Source of the DNA: a virus
Virus record (IMG/VR): IMGVR_UViG_3300046532_003546
Coordinates: 1-28,183 of that record
DNA: 28,183 nucleotides
Reading direction: 5' to 3' (one strand)
Part shown: positions 8,215 through 16,173 of the stretch, in pieces
Numbering within the stretch: the stretch's first letter is position 1
Layout of the letters: the number at the start of each line of letters is the position of its first letter
Notes under the pieces: generated by a model
The model's database searches: none
What the model saw: the letters and a program-made list of their open reading frames with translations, nothing else
What the model was told of the DNA's origin: nothing
Made by a program: the position numbers and the translations under genes

Positions 8215-9282
8215 TTACGCAAGGTTTGTATTATATTGTTTTCCGTTCCAGCTAAACTCTTTCTTTCCAGCTTTTCTTGCTGATGCAAATGCTGGTCCAA
8301 ATTTACCTGATCCAGCGTTTGATGCTTCGGCTGGTGGTGTTTTTGCTGGCGGTGTTCCTGAACCTATTCCTGATGCTTTTCCAGTTGTATCGTCAGTTTT
8401 AGCACCTGTTCCTGAACCTATTCCTGATGCTTTTCCAATATTATTTTCAGGTTCACCTTTAATTTCTCTTTTAGTTACTTCACCTTTTGTTATAGTGGCT
8501 TTACCTGTTTTACCAGTTAACCCAGCTTTCTCTACATTCGCTTTAAGCTTGTTTTTTTCTATCTCTAGTAATTGTTTTTGTCTATTTACTGGTTTATTGT
8601 CTGGTTCCTTACCTGCCGGTTTAGCCGTATTTCCTGCTGTTGCTGCTTCACCTTTTGAAAAATCTTCTTTTAAGTTATCTCCCCATTTCTTTCCACCTTT
8701 AGCAACGGCTGCGCCTGCTGCTGCTGCACCTGTTGCAACTGCTTTACCTCCAGCTTTTGCTACATTTGCTCCAGCTTTAGCTACATTAAGTCCGGCCTTA
8801 GCTGCATCGCCTGCGATACCAACTGTGCCCTTAGCAACACCGCCAACAGTTTTAACAGAACCTTTAGCTACATCGCCTACACCTTTAGCAACTTGTTTAG
8901 CTCCAGCTCCTACATCTTTAAATTTATCTCCCATGTATTTACCAGCTCCAACTGCGCCTTTACCTACTGCCTCAGCTCCACCTTTAATTACTTTTCCAGT
9001 TCCTTTAGCTACAGCCCCAACTCCTTTACCTACAGCTTTTGCGCCTGTTGCAACTGCTTTACCTGTTCTTTTAACAGCCCCAACCGCAGCTCCTGCTGCT
9101 CCGGCTAAGAATTTTCCTGGATACCATTTAGCTAACTTTTCAAGATCTTCCTCTGAAAGATTGTCCCAATCTAATTCTGGAAAAACTTGGCTAGCTGAAA
9201 TCTTTAACATCTCATCATTGAATGCTTGAGTTATGATAGCTTGCTTCTGCGTATCTAGCTCATATGCCGATAATTTAATCAT
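8215..9282 (-). CDS. Ala/Gly/Lys 11-mer repeat protein with AF.DE..KI tag
   Basis: A 355-aa protein. Residues 17-31 contain ITQAFNDEMLKISA, an extended tag, followed by LEKLAKWYPGK. Residues 60-195 are low-complexity Ala, Gly, Lys and Val with a clear 11-residue rhythm (units such as AVGKGVGAVAK, VAKGTVGIAGD), like LEA or synuclein-type amphipathic repeats that bind membranes or nucleic acid. A linker holds two copies of GKASGIGSGT, matching a 30-bp DNA repeat. The C-terminus, FASARKAGKKEFSWNGKQY, is a compact motif that I recall from the ends of phage virion proteins. GGAGG precedes the ATG and the gene ends in TAA. Internal or ejected virion protein is an inference. Confidence 0.82.
   Translation of the reverse strand: MIKLSAYELDTQKQAIITQAFNDEMLKISASQVFPELDWDNLSEEDLEKLAKWYPGKFLAGAAGAAVGAVKRTGKAVATGAKAVGKGVGAVAKGTGKVIKGGAEAVGKGAVGAGKYMGDKFKDVGAGAKQVAKGVGDVAKGSVKTVGGVAKGTVGIAGDAAKAGLNVAKAGANVAKAGGKAVATGAAAAGAAVAKGGKKWGDNLKEDFSKGEAATAGNTAKPAGKEPDNKPVNRQKQLLEIEKNKLKANVEKAGLTGKTGKATITKGEVTKREIKGEPENNIGKASGIGSGTGAKTDDTTGKASGIGSGTPPAKTPPAEASNAGSGKFGPAFASARKAGKKEFSWNGKQYNTNLA
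8354..8383. repeat. 30-bp direct repeat, copy 1
   Basis: This is identical to 8408-8437 and begins gttcctgaacctattcctga. It encodes the duplicated GKASGIGSGT linker of the 355-aa protein, a recent in-gene duplication. Confidence 0.85.
8408..8437. repeat. 30-bp direct repeat, copy 2
   Basis: Second copy of the 8354-8383 repeat, 54 bp further on. The spacing is a multiple of three, so the protein frame is kept. Confidence 0.85.
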
Positions 9283-9283
9283 T

Positions 9284-10135
9284 TTAATTAACCTCCGTTA
9301 TGTGTTTTATCTGGCTACCCATAAGTTCGCCAGGTTTTACTTCCGTACTTTTGCCGTCCGCGTTGACAACTAAAGTTTCTATCTGAAATTGTATAGCCTC
9401 AAATAAATCTTGCTTATCCCCAGTTTCTTTTTCTAATCTCTCTAAACGATCAGTAAGCTTAACTGCTAACGCACCCCATTTCTGAGCTGTATCTGGATCA
9501 ATCTTTGACCTCTCTTTAAAATTATAATAGCTGTCTACCATCATATCTCTTAACATACTATTAAAAGACTTGTCTGGGGCAGCTCCTAATTTTCATACTA
9601 AATAATCTTTGTCTCCTAAGAGGGCCAATTTATAAAATTTTAATAATCCTGTATCTTTAATAGATGCAACGTACTCTTTCTTTTGGTCTAAGTTCCAATT
9701 AGACACATTAAAAAAGTAATGTAAAAATTGTCTTATATCATCAGAGCTATAATGAATATTATACTTTCCATTAACTATTAGCTCTATATCTTCTTCAGTA
9801 ATTCCTGCTAAAGCCATACTCGTAATTAATCGGTACATTAGAGGATCGTTTAATACTTGAAAAGCTCCGTCAACCCCCTCTATACCTGAGGCTACTTCAG
9901 CTTTAAATACATATCCGTACATTTTTTCTACTTGCCAATCAGCTAATCAAAGAAGGTCAAGAACTTCTTTACCTTTAAAGTAGTCTGGTTGCTCTGATAA
10001 AAATCTTTGGTAAATAATAGAAAGGCCTTTAGATGGGAAGTCTCTATTTATTTTAGATAGATTACTTTCAATATCCGTTAAGGACATTTTCCCAATTACT
10101 AGGGCCTCGATATATTTAATAAATGGTACTTGCAT
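9284..10135 (-). CDS. Unrecognised 283-aa helical protein (two in-frame TGA)
   Basis: One gene made of three fragments joined by TGA read as Trp at 9947-9949 (residue 63, VLDLLWLADW) and 9593-9595 (residue 181, KDYLVWKLGAAP). The frame is kept exactly across both. The protein is soluble, mixed charge and mainly helical; the region around 185-240 (SFNSMLRDMMVD, PDTAQKWGALAVK, DRLERLEKE) looks coiled-coil. A small terminase or neck role is conceivable for a gene of this size upstream of terL, but no diagnostic motif is seen. ATG overlaps the stop of the zinc-ribbon gene as TAATG. It lacks an obvious N-terminal tag, unlike most neighbours. Confidence 0.83.
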
Positions 10136-10284
10136 TATTTATAGACTTTCCTACATTTTCCGTTTAAGCAAACATTTCTTTTATGTACCTTTCCTCTATC
10201 ATCTCTCACTTGAGTACTTGAAACATGACTACCACCACACGCTCTACAACGTAATCTTTTACTTAGAACTTTTGAATACTTCAT
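10135..10284 (-). CDS. Small zinc-ribbon protein, 49 aa
   Basis: A short basic protein, MKYSKVLSKRLRCRAC onwards, with two Cys pairs: CRAC (residues 13-16) and CLNGKC (39-44), about 22 residues apart with GG after the first knuckle. This is a zinc-ribbon layout, as in many phage proteins that bind DNA, RNA or polymerase. The start lies inside the upstream 101-aa gene (26-bp overlap) and the stop forms TAATG with the next gene. Both overlaps and the intact Cys pattern support it as real. The partner is unknown. Confidence 0.72.
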   Translation of the reverse strand: MKYSKVLSKRLRCRACGGSHVSSTQVRDDRGKVHKRNVCLNGKCRKVYK

Positions 10285-10564
10285 TTAATCGAGTCCTATC
10301 TAATACTAGTTTATCTCCCCAGCTATCCAGTTTCTCATCTAACTTTCCATCAAACGTATCATGGATAATATCTTTTAATTCTGTGAAATTTGTAGGAGAT
10401 TCCTTTGCAGCAATCTTAGTAAAGATATTTTCATAGTCTGAATCGGTTAAAACTACTTCTCGTTTAAGAAACTCAAAAGACTTATGAGAGCCTTGTTTTA
10501 AAAACTCATCAAGAGCCGCATCCTTATTAACATCTCTATCATTTAGTATAATTTGCTTGGCCAT
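10259..10564 (-). CDS. Unrecognised 101-aa acidic protein
   Basis: A soluble, charged, helical protein starting MAKQIILNDRDVNKDAALDE, with FTKIAAKES near residue 48 matching the K-x-A motif. GAGG precedes the ATG. It ends in TAA inside the zinc-ribbon gene. No family was recognised. Confidence 0.82.
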   Translation of the reverse strand: MAKQIILNDRDVNKDAALDEFLKQGSHKSFEFLKREVVLTDSDYENIFTKIAAKESPTNFTELKDIIHDTFDGKLDEKLDSWGDKLVLDRTRLNEVFKSSK

Positions 10565-10567
10565 ATT

Positions 10568-10798
10568 TTATTCCTCTTCGTTATAAATTAAACCGCAGTA
10601 GAAGTGTAAGTCACTCTCACTGGGAGAATCTGTAAATGCTGCTACTTTTTCAAGAGTTTCTGTATATAAAGTTATACAATCATCATAAGATACTGTGTCT
10701 TCACAAGTGGCACCAAAAGTATCTTCTGCATACGTTTTTATATGCTCAGCTATTTTTACATGGTCTTTTGTACCATTATGCTCAACAAGTAGGTACAT
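10568..10798 (-). CDS. Unrecognised 76-aa acidic protein
   Basis: A small acidic protein, MYLLVEHNGTKDHVKIAEH onwards, with three Cys (about residues 32, 41 and 68) and LEKVAAFTD near residue 50 as a K-x-A motif. It is 3 nt upstream of the 101-aa gene and follows the 164-aa gene by one base, so it is part of one operon. No family was recognised. Confidence 0.78.
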   Translation of the reverse strand: MYLLVEHNGTKDHVKIAEHIKTYAEDTFGATCEDTVSYDDCITLYTETLEKVAAFTDSPSESDLHFYCGLIYNEEE

Positions 10799-10799
10799 A

Positions 10800-11294
10800 C
10801 TAAACCTTAGCTTTTTTCAAAGCTCTTAATACTTTTTTATCGCTAGGTAATATTCCTTTTCTTTCTTTTCGGCTTCTACCTATATTAGCTCTTGATTTCA
10901 CAGCTCTAACTCCTGTCATTATTGCTCCTGCCTTAAGTCCGCTTTTCAGGACGGCTTTAGGGCTAGATTTTAAACCGATTACTTTTCGGGCCAATGCAGT
11001 ACCTCCTGCGAATAGAGAACCGTGAAATAATGGGTTAGTGCCTAGCCTACTTATAGGGTAAGTTTTTCCACCAGTATTATGCTTCTTACTAAGAGCATTT
11101 AACATTATTCCTTCGTTAGGAGTTATGCCTTGTTTTCCTTGAGCTGCTCTTCCCATAGCTGCTCTTTGGTGTATAGTTCTATCTATCCCCAAAGAATATG
11201 CATTCATGAAGCTAGTAATACCTCTACTTACAGGATACGTTTTCTTCTTAGATTTTTTAGCTATTTTCTCAAATATGCTTTCTGCTCTAGTCAT
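10800..11294 (-). CDS. Tagged basic protein, 164 aa
   Basis: It begins MTRAESIFEKIAKKSKKK, one of the clearest class II tags (compare MTRAEQVFDKLAEK at 18832). The rest is very basic with Gly/Ala-rich hydrophobic pieces (about residues 88-130) and two copies of a KTYP[VI]SR motif (about residues 19 and 78) that mark an internal duplication. A strong AAAGGAG lies upstream. The stop is TAG. Internal head protein is an inference; no known domain is visible. Confidence 0.83.
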   Translation of the reverse strand: MTRAESIFEKIAKKSKKKTYPVSRGITSFMNAYSLGIDRTIHQRAAMGRAAQGKQGITPNEGIMLNALSKKHNTGGKTYPISRLGTNPLFHGSLFAGGTALARKVIGLKSSPKAVLKSGLKAGAIMTGVRAVKSRANIGRSRKERKGILPSDKKVLRALKKAKV

Positions 11295-11316
11295 AGATAT
11301 CTCCTTTAAAACTTAC

Positions 11317-11688
11317 TTAATCCTTTATAGCTTTAGCCGTGCCTTTAGCTGCTACTGCTCCAGCTCCAATTGCTCCAAGCCCTAAAAGTCTTTTAGTTTT
11401 TTTCTTCCGAAGATCTGCGGGCCCAAATTTACCTTTGCTAGCTTTTCTAGCACCTTTTCCAACAGCCGCTCCAACGCTTCGGACACCTTTATCTATGGCT
11501 TTAGCTCCTTTTTTAGCAGCTTTTGATCCACCTTTAGCTATGTTTTTAACAGCTTTTACAGCCTTAGCAAATAAGGCTCCTTTTCCAGCGATCTTTTCTA
11601 ATTCATCAACAAAAGCGGCTTGTGTTATTTTCATGCCCTCTTCAGTCAGCTCATTATAAGAAGCTGTTTTAGTTAATTCTTTGCTCAT
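11317..11688 (-). CDS. Tagged basic Ala/Lys repeat protein, 123 aa
   Basis: The N-terminus carries LTKTASYNE and then ITQAAFVDELEKIAGKG (residues 22-38), the fullest form of the extended tag. Residues 40-90 are Lys/Ala/Gly repeats like those of the 355-aa and 170-aa proteins, with KGKFGPADLRKKK after them. The C-terminus is Gly/Ala-hydrophobic. It is the first gene after a good promoter, with an AAAAGGGGAA ribosome site about 10 nt before the ATG. The role is likely similar to that of the other Lys/Ala repeat proteins. Confidence 0.83.
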   Translation of the reverse strand: MSKELTKTASYNELTEEGMKITQAAFVDELEKIAGKGALFAKAVKAVKNIAKGGSKAAKKGAKAIDKGVRSVGAAVGKGARKASKGKFGPADLRKKKTKRLLGLGAIGAGAVAAKGTAKAIKD

Positions 11689-11734
11689 ATCTTTATTCCC
11701 CTTTTAAAATAAGTTTGTGATTAGATACTGATTT

Positions 11735-11763
11735 AATATAATGCCTACAAGTCTGACAGTCAA
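11735..11763 (-). promoter_or_regulatory. Sigma70-like promoter for the 11688 operon
   Basis: Minus-strand TTGACT (11758-11763) and TATATT (11735-11740) with a 17-bp spacer. The leader to the 11688 ATG is about 40 nt and contains AGGGGAA. The promoter starts a transcript covering 11688 down towards terL. Confidence 0.75.
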
Positions 11764-11772
11764 GAACATTTA

Positions 11773-12102
11773 CTAAAAGCCTCCTAAGGATTTAATAGTT
11801 GCAATAGTTAATCCTATCAGCCCACTAAACATAAGTCATAGTGCTTTAGTTATCCCACTTTTTCATATAACTAGACTATTTACTTTAACTATAACCCCAT
11901 CATCAGGATTATATAATCTTTTTTCTAAACTTCTTATATGTTTAGAAATGCCTTCAAACTGTTCTTCTTGTTTTTTTGTATGTGCTAATTGGCTGGCCTG
12001 TAGACGTTTAACTTCTCTACATAACTCTTTAACTTCACCGTTAGGAAGGTGCGATTCTATATTATCTAGTCTATCCATTATCTGTTTATTTGTTATTGCC
12101 AT
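11773..12102 (-). CDS. Holin-like coiled-coil plus C-terminal membrane protein (two in-frame TGA)
   Basis: A 109-aa protein. Residues 1-70 form a charged coiled coil (MAITNKQIMDRLDNIESHLP, later KRLQASQLAHTKKQEEQFEG). Residues 85-104 form one hydrophobic span (ALWLMFSGLIGLTIATI) and then KSLGGF. This layout resembles XhlA/BhlA-type phage lysis or virion-associated membrane proteins. The membrane segment exists only if TGA at 11863-11865 (residue 80) and 11836-11838 (residue 89) are Trp; with normal code the protein would be truncated before it. All its Trp codons are TGA. The stop is TAG. AAGGGGAG precedes the ATG. Holin function is an inference. Confidence 0.78.
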
Positions 12103-12116
12103 TTAGCTCCCCTTAA

Positions 12117-12428
12117 TTACTTGGCACTTGCCACAGTAGTATTTTGATTATTTTGTATCTTCGCATTAAGTTGCTTTATAGTTACCTTAGTTCTAGAAGG
12201 CTCTGCACTAAAAAATTTTGGGCCACTTACTTTATTAGTGGTAGCCTTATTAATATTTAGATTTGTATCTTTTTCAGGGTTAAGCTGCTTTATATACTTA
12301 TGAGGCGCGCCTGTACTACCCTCATCAAAAGTCACCTCTTCGTCTTCTGGTGTAGACTGCTTATCCTCCATACCAGTGGGGTGTAGATCAGAAGCTAGTT
12401 TATATAAAGACTCGGTAAACTTATTCAT
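12117..12428 (-). CDS. Unrecognised 103-aa tagged protein
   Basis: MNKFTESLYKLASDLHP at the N-terminus matches the tag (YKLAS). The remainder is polar and low-complexity (Asp, Glu, Asn, Thr), probably disordered. The start overlaps the stop of the 157-aa gene as TAATG, and the gene ends in TAA, 14 nt before the holin-like gene. No family was recognised. Confidence 0.8.
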   Translation of the reverse strand: MNKFTESLYKLASDLHPTGMEDKQSTPEDEEVTFDEGSTGAPHKYIKQLNPEKDTNLNINKATTNKVSGPKFFSAEPSRTKVTIKQLNAKIQNNQNTTVASAK

Positions 12429-12901
12429 TATTTAATCCCATGGTTTTTAATTATAGTCTGCACATTTTTACGGTATTTCTTTTTAACCGCATTAAAGGCC
12501 TTATCATCTGGATGAACCCAATCTTTCATTGGTACAGGATTTCCATATCTTTCTTTAGCTCTGTGTCTAGCATAGGCTAGTGGTTTTACGGAAGGGTTAA
12601 TTATTCCTTCTTTTTCATCTGCCACCATATCATCGGTTCAGTCTTTAAATGTTCTTTTTTCTGGAGGGTCTGGGTGTGTTATTACTGGCTCTGTTTTTGG
12701 TTTTGGTTTTGGTTCTGGTTTTGGTTTTGGTTCTGGTTTTGGTTTTGGTTCTGGTTTTGGTTTTACCGGTTCTTTTGGTACATTATCCTTCTCATCAACT
12801 ACAACCGGGAATCCTGTGATTTTGTCAGGCTTAAATTCAGAACGTAGTGGGTCTCCATAAATATTATCTAAATCATTTGCTGCTTTAAAAAATTTACCCA
12901 T
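12428..12901 (-). CDS. Tagged protein with KPEPKPKP spacer (one in-frame TGA)
   Basis: 157 aa, starting MGKFFKAANDLDNIYG. Residues 45-70 are a Pro/Lys/Glu repeat (KPEPKP units) encoded by an 18-bp tandem DNA repeat; such rods often act as rigid, TonB-like spacers. TGA at 12638-12640 (residue 88, TFKDWTDDM) joins this to a basic C-terminal domain of about 65 aa (YARHRAKERYGNPVP, NHGIK). Good AAAGGAGAG lies upstream and the start overlaps the previous stop as TAATG. Reading TGA as stop would split spacer and basic domain into two ORFs with no clear separate ribosome site. Confidence 0.83.
12699..12766. repeat. 18-bp tandem repeat, 3 full copies plus a partial one
   Basis: The unit on the plus strand is ggttttggttttggttct, at 12699, 12717 and 12735, followed by a partial copy. 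It encodes the KPEPKP rod of the 157-aa protein and is prone to copy-number change. Confidence 0.9.
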
Positions 12902-13788
12902 TATCCTCTCTCCTTTTCGACTACTGCATCAGCGACAGACTTAACATCATCAGTAATATTTAATCTACTTTTATTTTGTTGGTACCAGTCCGAGAATCTT
13001 AATGTGGTCTGCTTATTAGTTTTATTAACAGAATACCAATCACTTAAAGCTTCTAACTGATTCTCTAGTGGTTGTGGAGTACCAATTTTATGTGCATGGT
13101 GTAAATTCTGTTGGTAATGTGTATCTACCGTATCTCTCCACTTCTTATGAAGCGCCGGATCTTTACTTCCTTTTAAACCTTTAGAACCATAAAACCAGTC
13201 AGAGTACTGTCTAAATCTATTAGGCTGAAGTTTGTCTAAATCGTGTTTCAAGAGTGTACTCCACTTAACACCTAACTGTCTACCAGGACCGATCATGTTT
13301 GCTTTGTGCTTAACAATATATTTTAGATAATCCCAATCATGCATCTTTACTGCAGAAGTTTTATTTAAAGCACTGCTGCTTCTAGTAGTAAGTAAATCTT
13401 TAGCTGAAATTGGTGTAGGTCTAATATTTGGTATTTTAGCAGCGGCTATACTTGGCGCCTTAGGGGATGCAACTGGCTTGCTCCTAGTTTTATACTTCGC
13501 ATCTTCTGCTGTTTTAAAAAATTTTCCTAAATGCCTGGCGCTATTCAGTAAGCTTGGAGACACCTTGTCTAAAATTTTCTGCATTTTTTCAGGGTACTTA
13601 GTAAACTGCTTCGTTTTTCCAAGGCTTACCATTTTAGGATCATGTACAGCTTTTTGTCACTCTAGAAATTTATTATATTTTTCAGGAGTTGATACTCTTA
13701 ATGCTTTTGTATTTCACTGCTTTATAGATTTAGTAAAAGAGCTTAAAATGCTTCTCTTCAAAGAGGCAGTTTTAAAAAATTTTCCCAT
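12901..13788 (-). CDS. Doubly tagged DUF5662-like protein (two in-frame TGA)
   Basis: 295 aa, starting MGKFFKTASLKRS. TGA at 13714-13716 (residue 25) and 13657-13659 (residue 44) are Trp. A second tag, LGKFFKTAED, occurs at residues 87-96, so the N-terminal 86 residues look like a separate tagged protein fused in front. Residues 147-270 fit the DUF5662 pattern as I recall it: KHDLDKLQPNRFRQYSDWF (H182, D183), then THYQQNLHHAHK (H224, H230, H231), a His/Asp set that could bind metal. The start forms TAATG with the upstream stop. The biochemical role of DUF5662 is not established, so I give none. Confidence 0.82.
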
Positions 13789-14201
13789 TACTTACTAGCC
13801 ACCATATTAGATTTAGCTTTTTCTTTTAAAGACTTAAAATAATCATCTACTGCTGCAGGATAGGTTTGTCCAGAATTAACAAGGCTTAACGAATCCTTAG
13901 TATGTACATCTTTTATATTTGGAAGAGTCATCTTCTTCATTGATTTTAACGTTAAGTCTTTATATTTTGAGTCGGTTATATCACCAAAAGTATTATTAAT
14001 AAACTTACCGTGCTTTTGTTTGTTTTTAGAAATTAGTACCTTGGTAGCTGCGTCTACAACAAACTGAGGTGAATAAGCCTTTACGGTATTATATCTTTTA
14101 ATATTTCTCATAGTCTTTTCATCCTTACTCCCCTCGAGAGCAATTCGAGACGTAATGGCCTCTTCTAATTTTTTATCTGCTGTTTTAAAAAATTTACCCA
14201 T
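13788..14201 (-). CDS. Unrecognised MGKFFKTA-tagged protein, 137 aa
   Basis: It starts MGKFFKTADKKLEEAITSR. The rest is basic, helical and soluble (SKDEKTMRNIKRYNTVKAY, later VHTKDSLSLVNSGQTYP). No domain was recognised. It abuts the upstream gene directly (its ATG follows that gene's TAA) and overlaps the next by TAATG, so it is part of a coupled run of tagged genes. Confidence 0.82.
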   Translation of the reverse strand: MGKFFKTADKKLEEAITSRIALEGSKDEKTMRNIKRYNTVKAYSPQFVVDAATKVLISKNKQKHGKFINNTFGDITDSKYKDLTLKSMKKMTLPNIKDVHTKDSLSLVNSGQTYPAAVDDYFKSLKEKAKSNMVASK

Positions 14202-14558
14202 TTATAGTTTCCAAGTTAAATTAATTCCCTTATAAGGGTGCTTAGGGTCTCCCCCCAACCATTTTCCCATATCTCCTATACTAACTGAACCTTTATCCCC
14301 TTTACCTATAGGAATAGTTACATGTCTATTTTTATATAGTTTATATAAGTCTTTCGCCTTATTTGCTAGATTACTAGATTCAACCCAAGTTTTCTTAGGG
14401 GATGGTTTAGCTGGTATAAGTGATCTTAAGCTAGGGCTAGGTTTAGTCAATCTCATCCCTGTTGGGAATTGGCTTACATGTTCTAAAGATTTCTTAGTTA
14501 GAACCTTCTTTATTTTTGCAGTTTTTACAAACCCTAAATTAAGCAAACTCCCTGACAT
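14202..14558 (-). CDS. Unrecognised 118-aa basic protein
   Basis: MSGSLLNLGFVKTAKIKKVL: the tag appears as FVKTA at residues 10-14. The rest is basic with Ser/Pro-rich linkers and a Gly-rich C-terminus (PIGKGDKGSVSIGDMGKWLG). GGGGG lies about 10 nt before the ATG. No family was recognised. Confidence 0.78.
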   Translation of the reverse strand: MSGSLLNLGFVKTAKIKKVLTKKSLEHVSQFPTGMRLTKPSPSLRSLIPAKPSPKKTWVESSNLANKAKDLYKLYKNRHVTIPIGKGDKGSVSIGDMGKWLGGDPKHPYKGINLTWKL

Positions 14559-14582
14559 TTAACAAACCCCCATTTATACTAT

Positions 14583-15317
14583 CTAAATACCTAAATCTTT
14601 CATTTTCCCTCTGAGACTATCAATACCTCTTTCATACATAGCTTGATCAGGGTGGCTATCATATACATCTGCCTTTTCTCCTTTAGATTTATTGATATAT
14701 CTATTAGCTATATCTTTGTCAGGCTGCTTCATTGACTCTCTTCTTTTCTTAATCTTTGAAGCTTCTTCGTCCAAACCCTCTGGTGCCTGTGAAAAAGGCA
14801 TATTCCCTGCATAAATTCCTGCTGGAGAGTCTGTTGTGTTGGTTGAAGAAACGCCTTGCTCTTGCTGACGTTGTTGTATTTGTTCCATCATATCATTAGC
14901 CGTTTGTTGACCATCACCTCCACGTGTCCAATCAAGATTACCTTCATCTCCAAACCAATCGTCTTTTAATGAAGCTATGACACCTTCCGGTAGTCCACTA
15001 TCTCTAAGGTTCTTATATACTGCGTGCATATTATCTATATTAGTTGATGATGACCCTATATAAGGATTAACATTTGCTACATATTTTTTATAAGAATCAG
15101 CTCCACCAGATACTGTTTCAAGAGTTTTACCGATAATTTCACTCTTCTTAAGAGTAGGATATTTTTTCACAAGCTCTCTTGTTGTATATTTCTTACTTAC
15201 AATGTCTGCATTAGCCTTATCTTTTTGAGATACTACTTTTTTAGCTGCTGGTTTTTTAGCCACTGGCTTTTTCTGTGCCTGCTTTAGTAATCCAAAAAAT
15301 GGTGATAGTGTTCGCAT
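14583..15317 (-). CDS. Unrecognised 244-aa protein
   Basis: The N-terminus MRTLSPFFGLLKQAQKKP has a tag-like FFGLLKQA, followed by a Lys/Ala/Pro-rich basic stretch (KKPVAKKPAAKKV). The middle is mixed helical (TTRELVKKYPTLKKSEIIG). A Gln-rich stretch near residue 150 (EQIQQRQQEQG) precedes a charged tail. The stop is TAG. AAGGAG lies upstream and the start overlaps the 284-aa gene as TAATG. No family was recognised. Confidence 0.82.
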   Translation of the reverse strand: MRTLSPFFGLLKQAQKKPVAKKPAAKKVVSQKDKANADIVSKKYTTRELVKKYPTLKKSEIIGKTLETVSGGADSYKKYVANVNPYIGSSSTNIDNMHAVYKNLRDSGLPEGVIASLKDDWFGDEGNLDWTRGGDGQQTANDMMEQIQQRQQEQGVSSTNTTDSPAGIYAGNMPFSQAPEGLDEEASKIKKRRESMKQPDKDIANRYINKSKGEKADVYDSHPDQAMYERGIDSLRGKMKDLGI

Positions 15318-16171
15318 TATTTAATCTCCTTATTTAGTTTGATTGGGCCCTCGGGCTCCTCTTTAAGCTTTCGCTTCATTTTATTAACATGTTGATCTAT
15401 ATACCCGGATAGAGCGCTTGGTTCTGTAGAACCCTCTATTTTTTCACTCCATTTATTTTGTATCTTTGCTGGTTTGTTAGTATCTTTGGGTACTGCTCAA
15501 TGGTGTATATCCATCCCCTTTAAATTTTTTCCTGTATTATACTTAACAGTATCAGCAACTGCCATAGAATAGTCGTTAGGATTTAATTTCATAGACTCCA
15601 TAACTTTATTATATCGGTCTGATCCTGGACGATGCTTTCATAGTGGGCCCATGTATGTGACCTCTTGATCTCCATCTTGAGCCTTCTTTATAAATGCACT
15701 AGCAATCTTTTTTAATGATTGTGGGAGTGCTTCTCCAGTCTTTTTTAAAGCTCTTTTTTTACGCGCCTCTTCTTTTTTACGCTCATAATCACTTTGTATA
15801 TCGCTACCCTCATTATAATTAAATCGAGGTGGGGCAGGTAAAGCTTCAAAAGGTTCATTAGAAGTTGAGTCTTTTGGGTCTTTTTTAATATCAGTCTTAA
15901 AAGGTTTTGATGGAATCTCTATCCCTTGGCCATCTGTTGTACCAACTTCTGTAGGTGCGCTTGGGTCTTCAACTGTTGCGTCTGGCATAAGTTTTTTAGT
16001 TACAAGTGCTGTAGTACCTATAACAGCTGCTGGTGGTAAAACTTCTTTTACTATTTTTGGGGTGGCTTTGTTAAATCCTTTTAATATTCCCTTCCATAAA
16101 GCTCCAAAACCCCTTTTTGCTTGTTTCTCAAAAAGGTGTTCTGCCTTTACACTGTGGAATTTATTAGGCAT
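15317..16171 (-). CDS. Unrecognised 284-aa tagged protein (two in-frame TGA)
   Basis: The N-terminus has AEHLFEKQAKRG (tag) and then a hydrophobic segment (about residues 40-62, VLPPAAVIGTTALVTKKL). A Pro/Asp/Ser-rich linker follows. Residues 150-172 hold two more tag-like motifs (LKKIASAFIKKAQDG). TGA at 15638-15640 (residue 178, MGPLWKHRPG) and 15497-15499 (residue 225, DIHHWAVPKD) are Trp and extend the protein to a TAA that overlaps the next ATG. GGACC precedes the start. The internal K-x-A sites just before a change of domain look like candidate processing sites (inference). Function unknown. Confidence 0.82.
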
Positions 16172-16173
16172 GC

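Noticed and set aside
8495-9229. Long plus-strand ORF of 244 codons opposite the repeat protein
   Set aside because: It is a shadow of the Ala/Gly/Lys repeat gene. The low-complexity GCN and GGN codons keep the other strand open, and there is no matching operon or ribosome site.
12699-12766. Short regular repeats as a CRISPR array
   Set aside because: Units are contiguous with no spacers and encode a Pro/Lys/Glu rod in frame.
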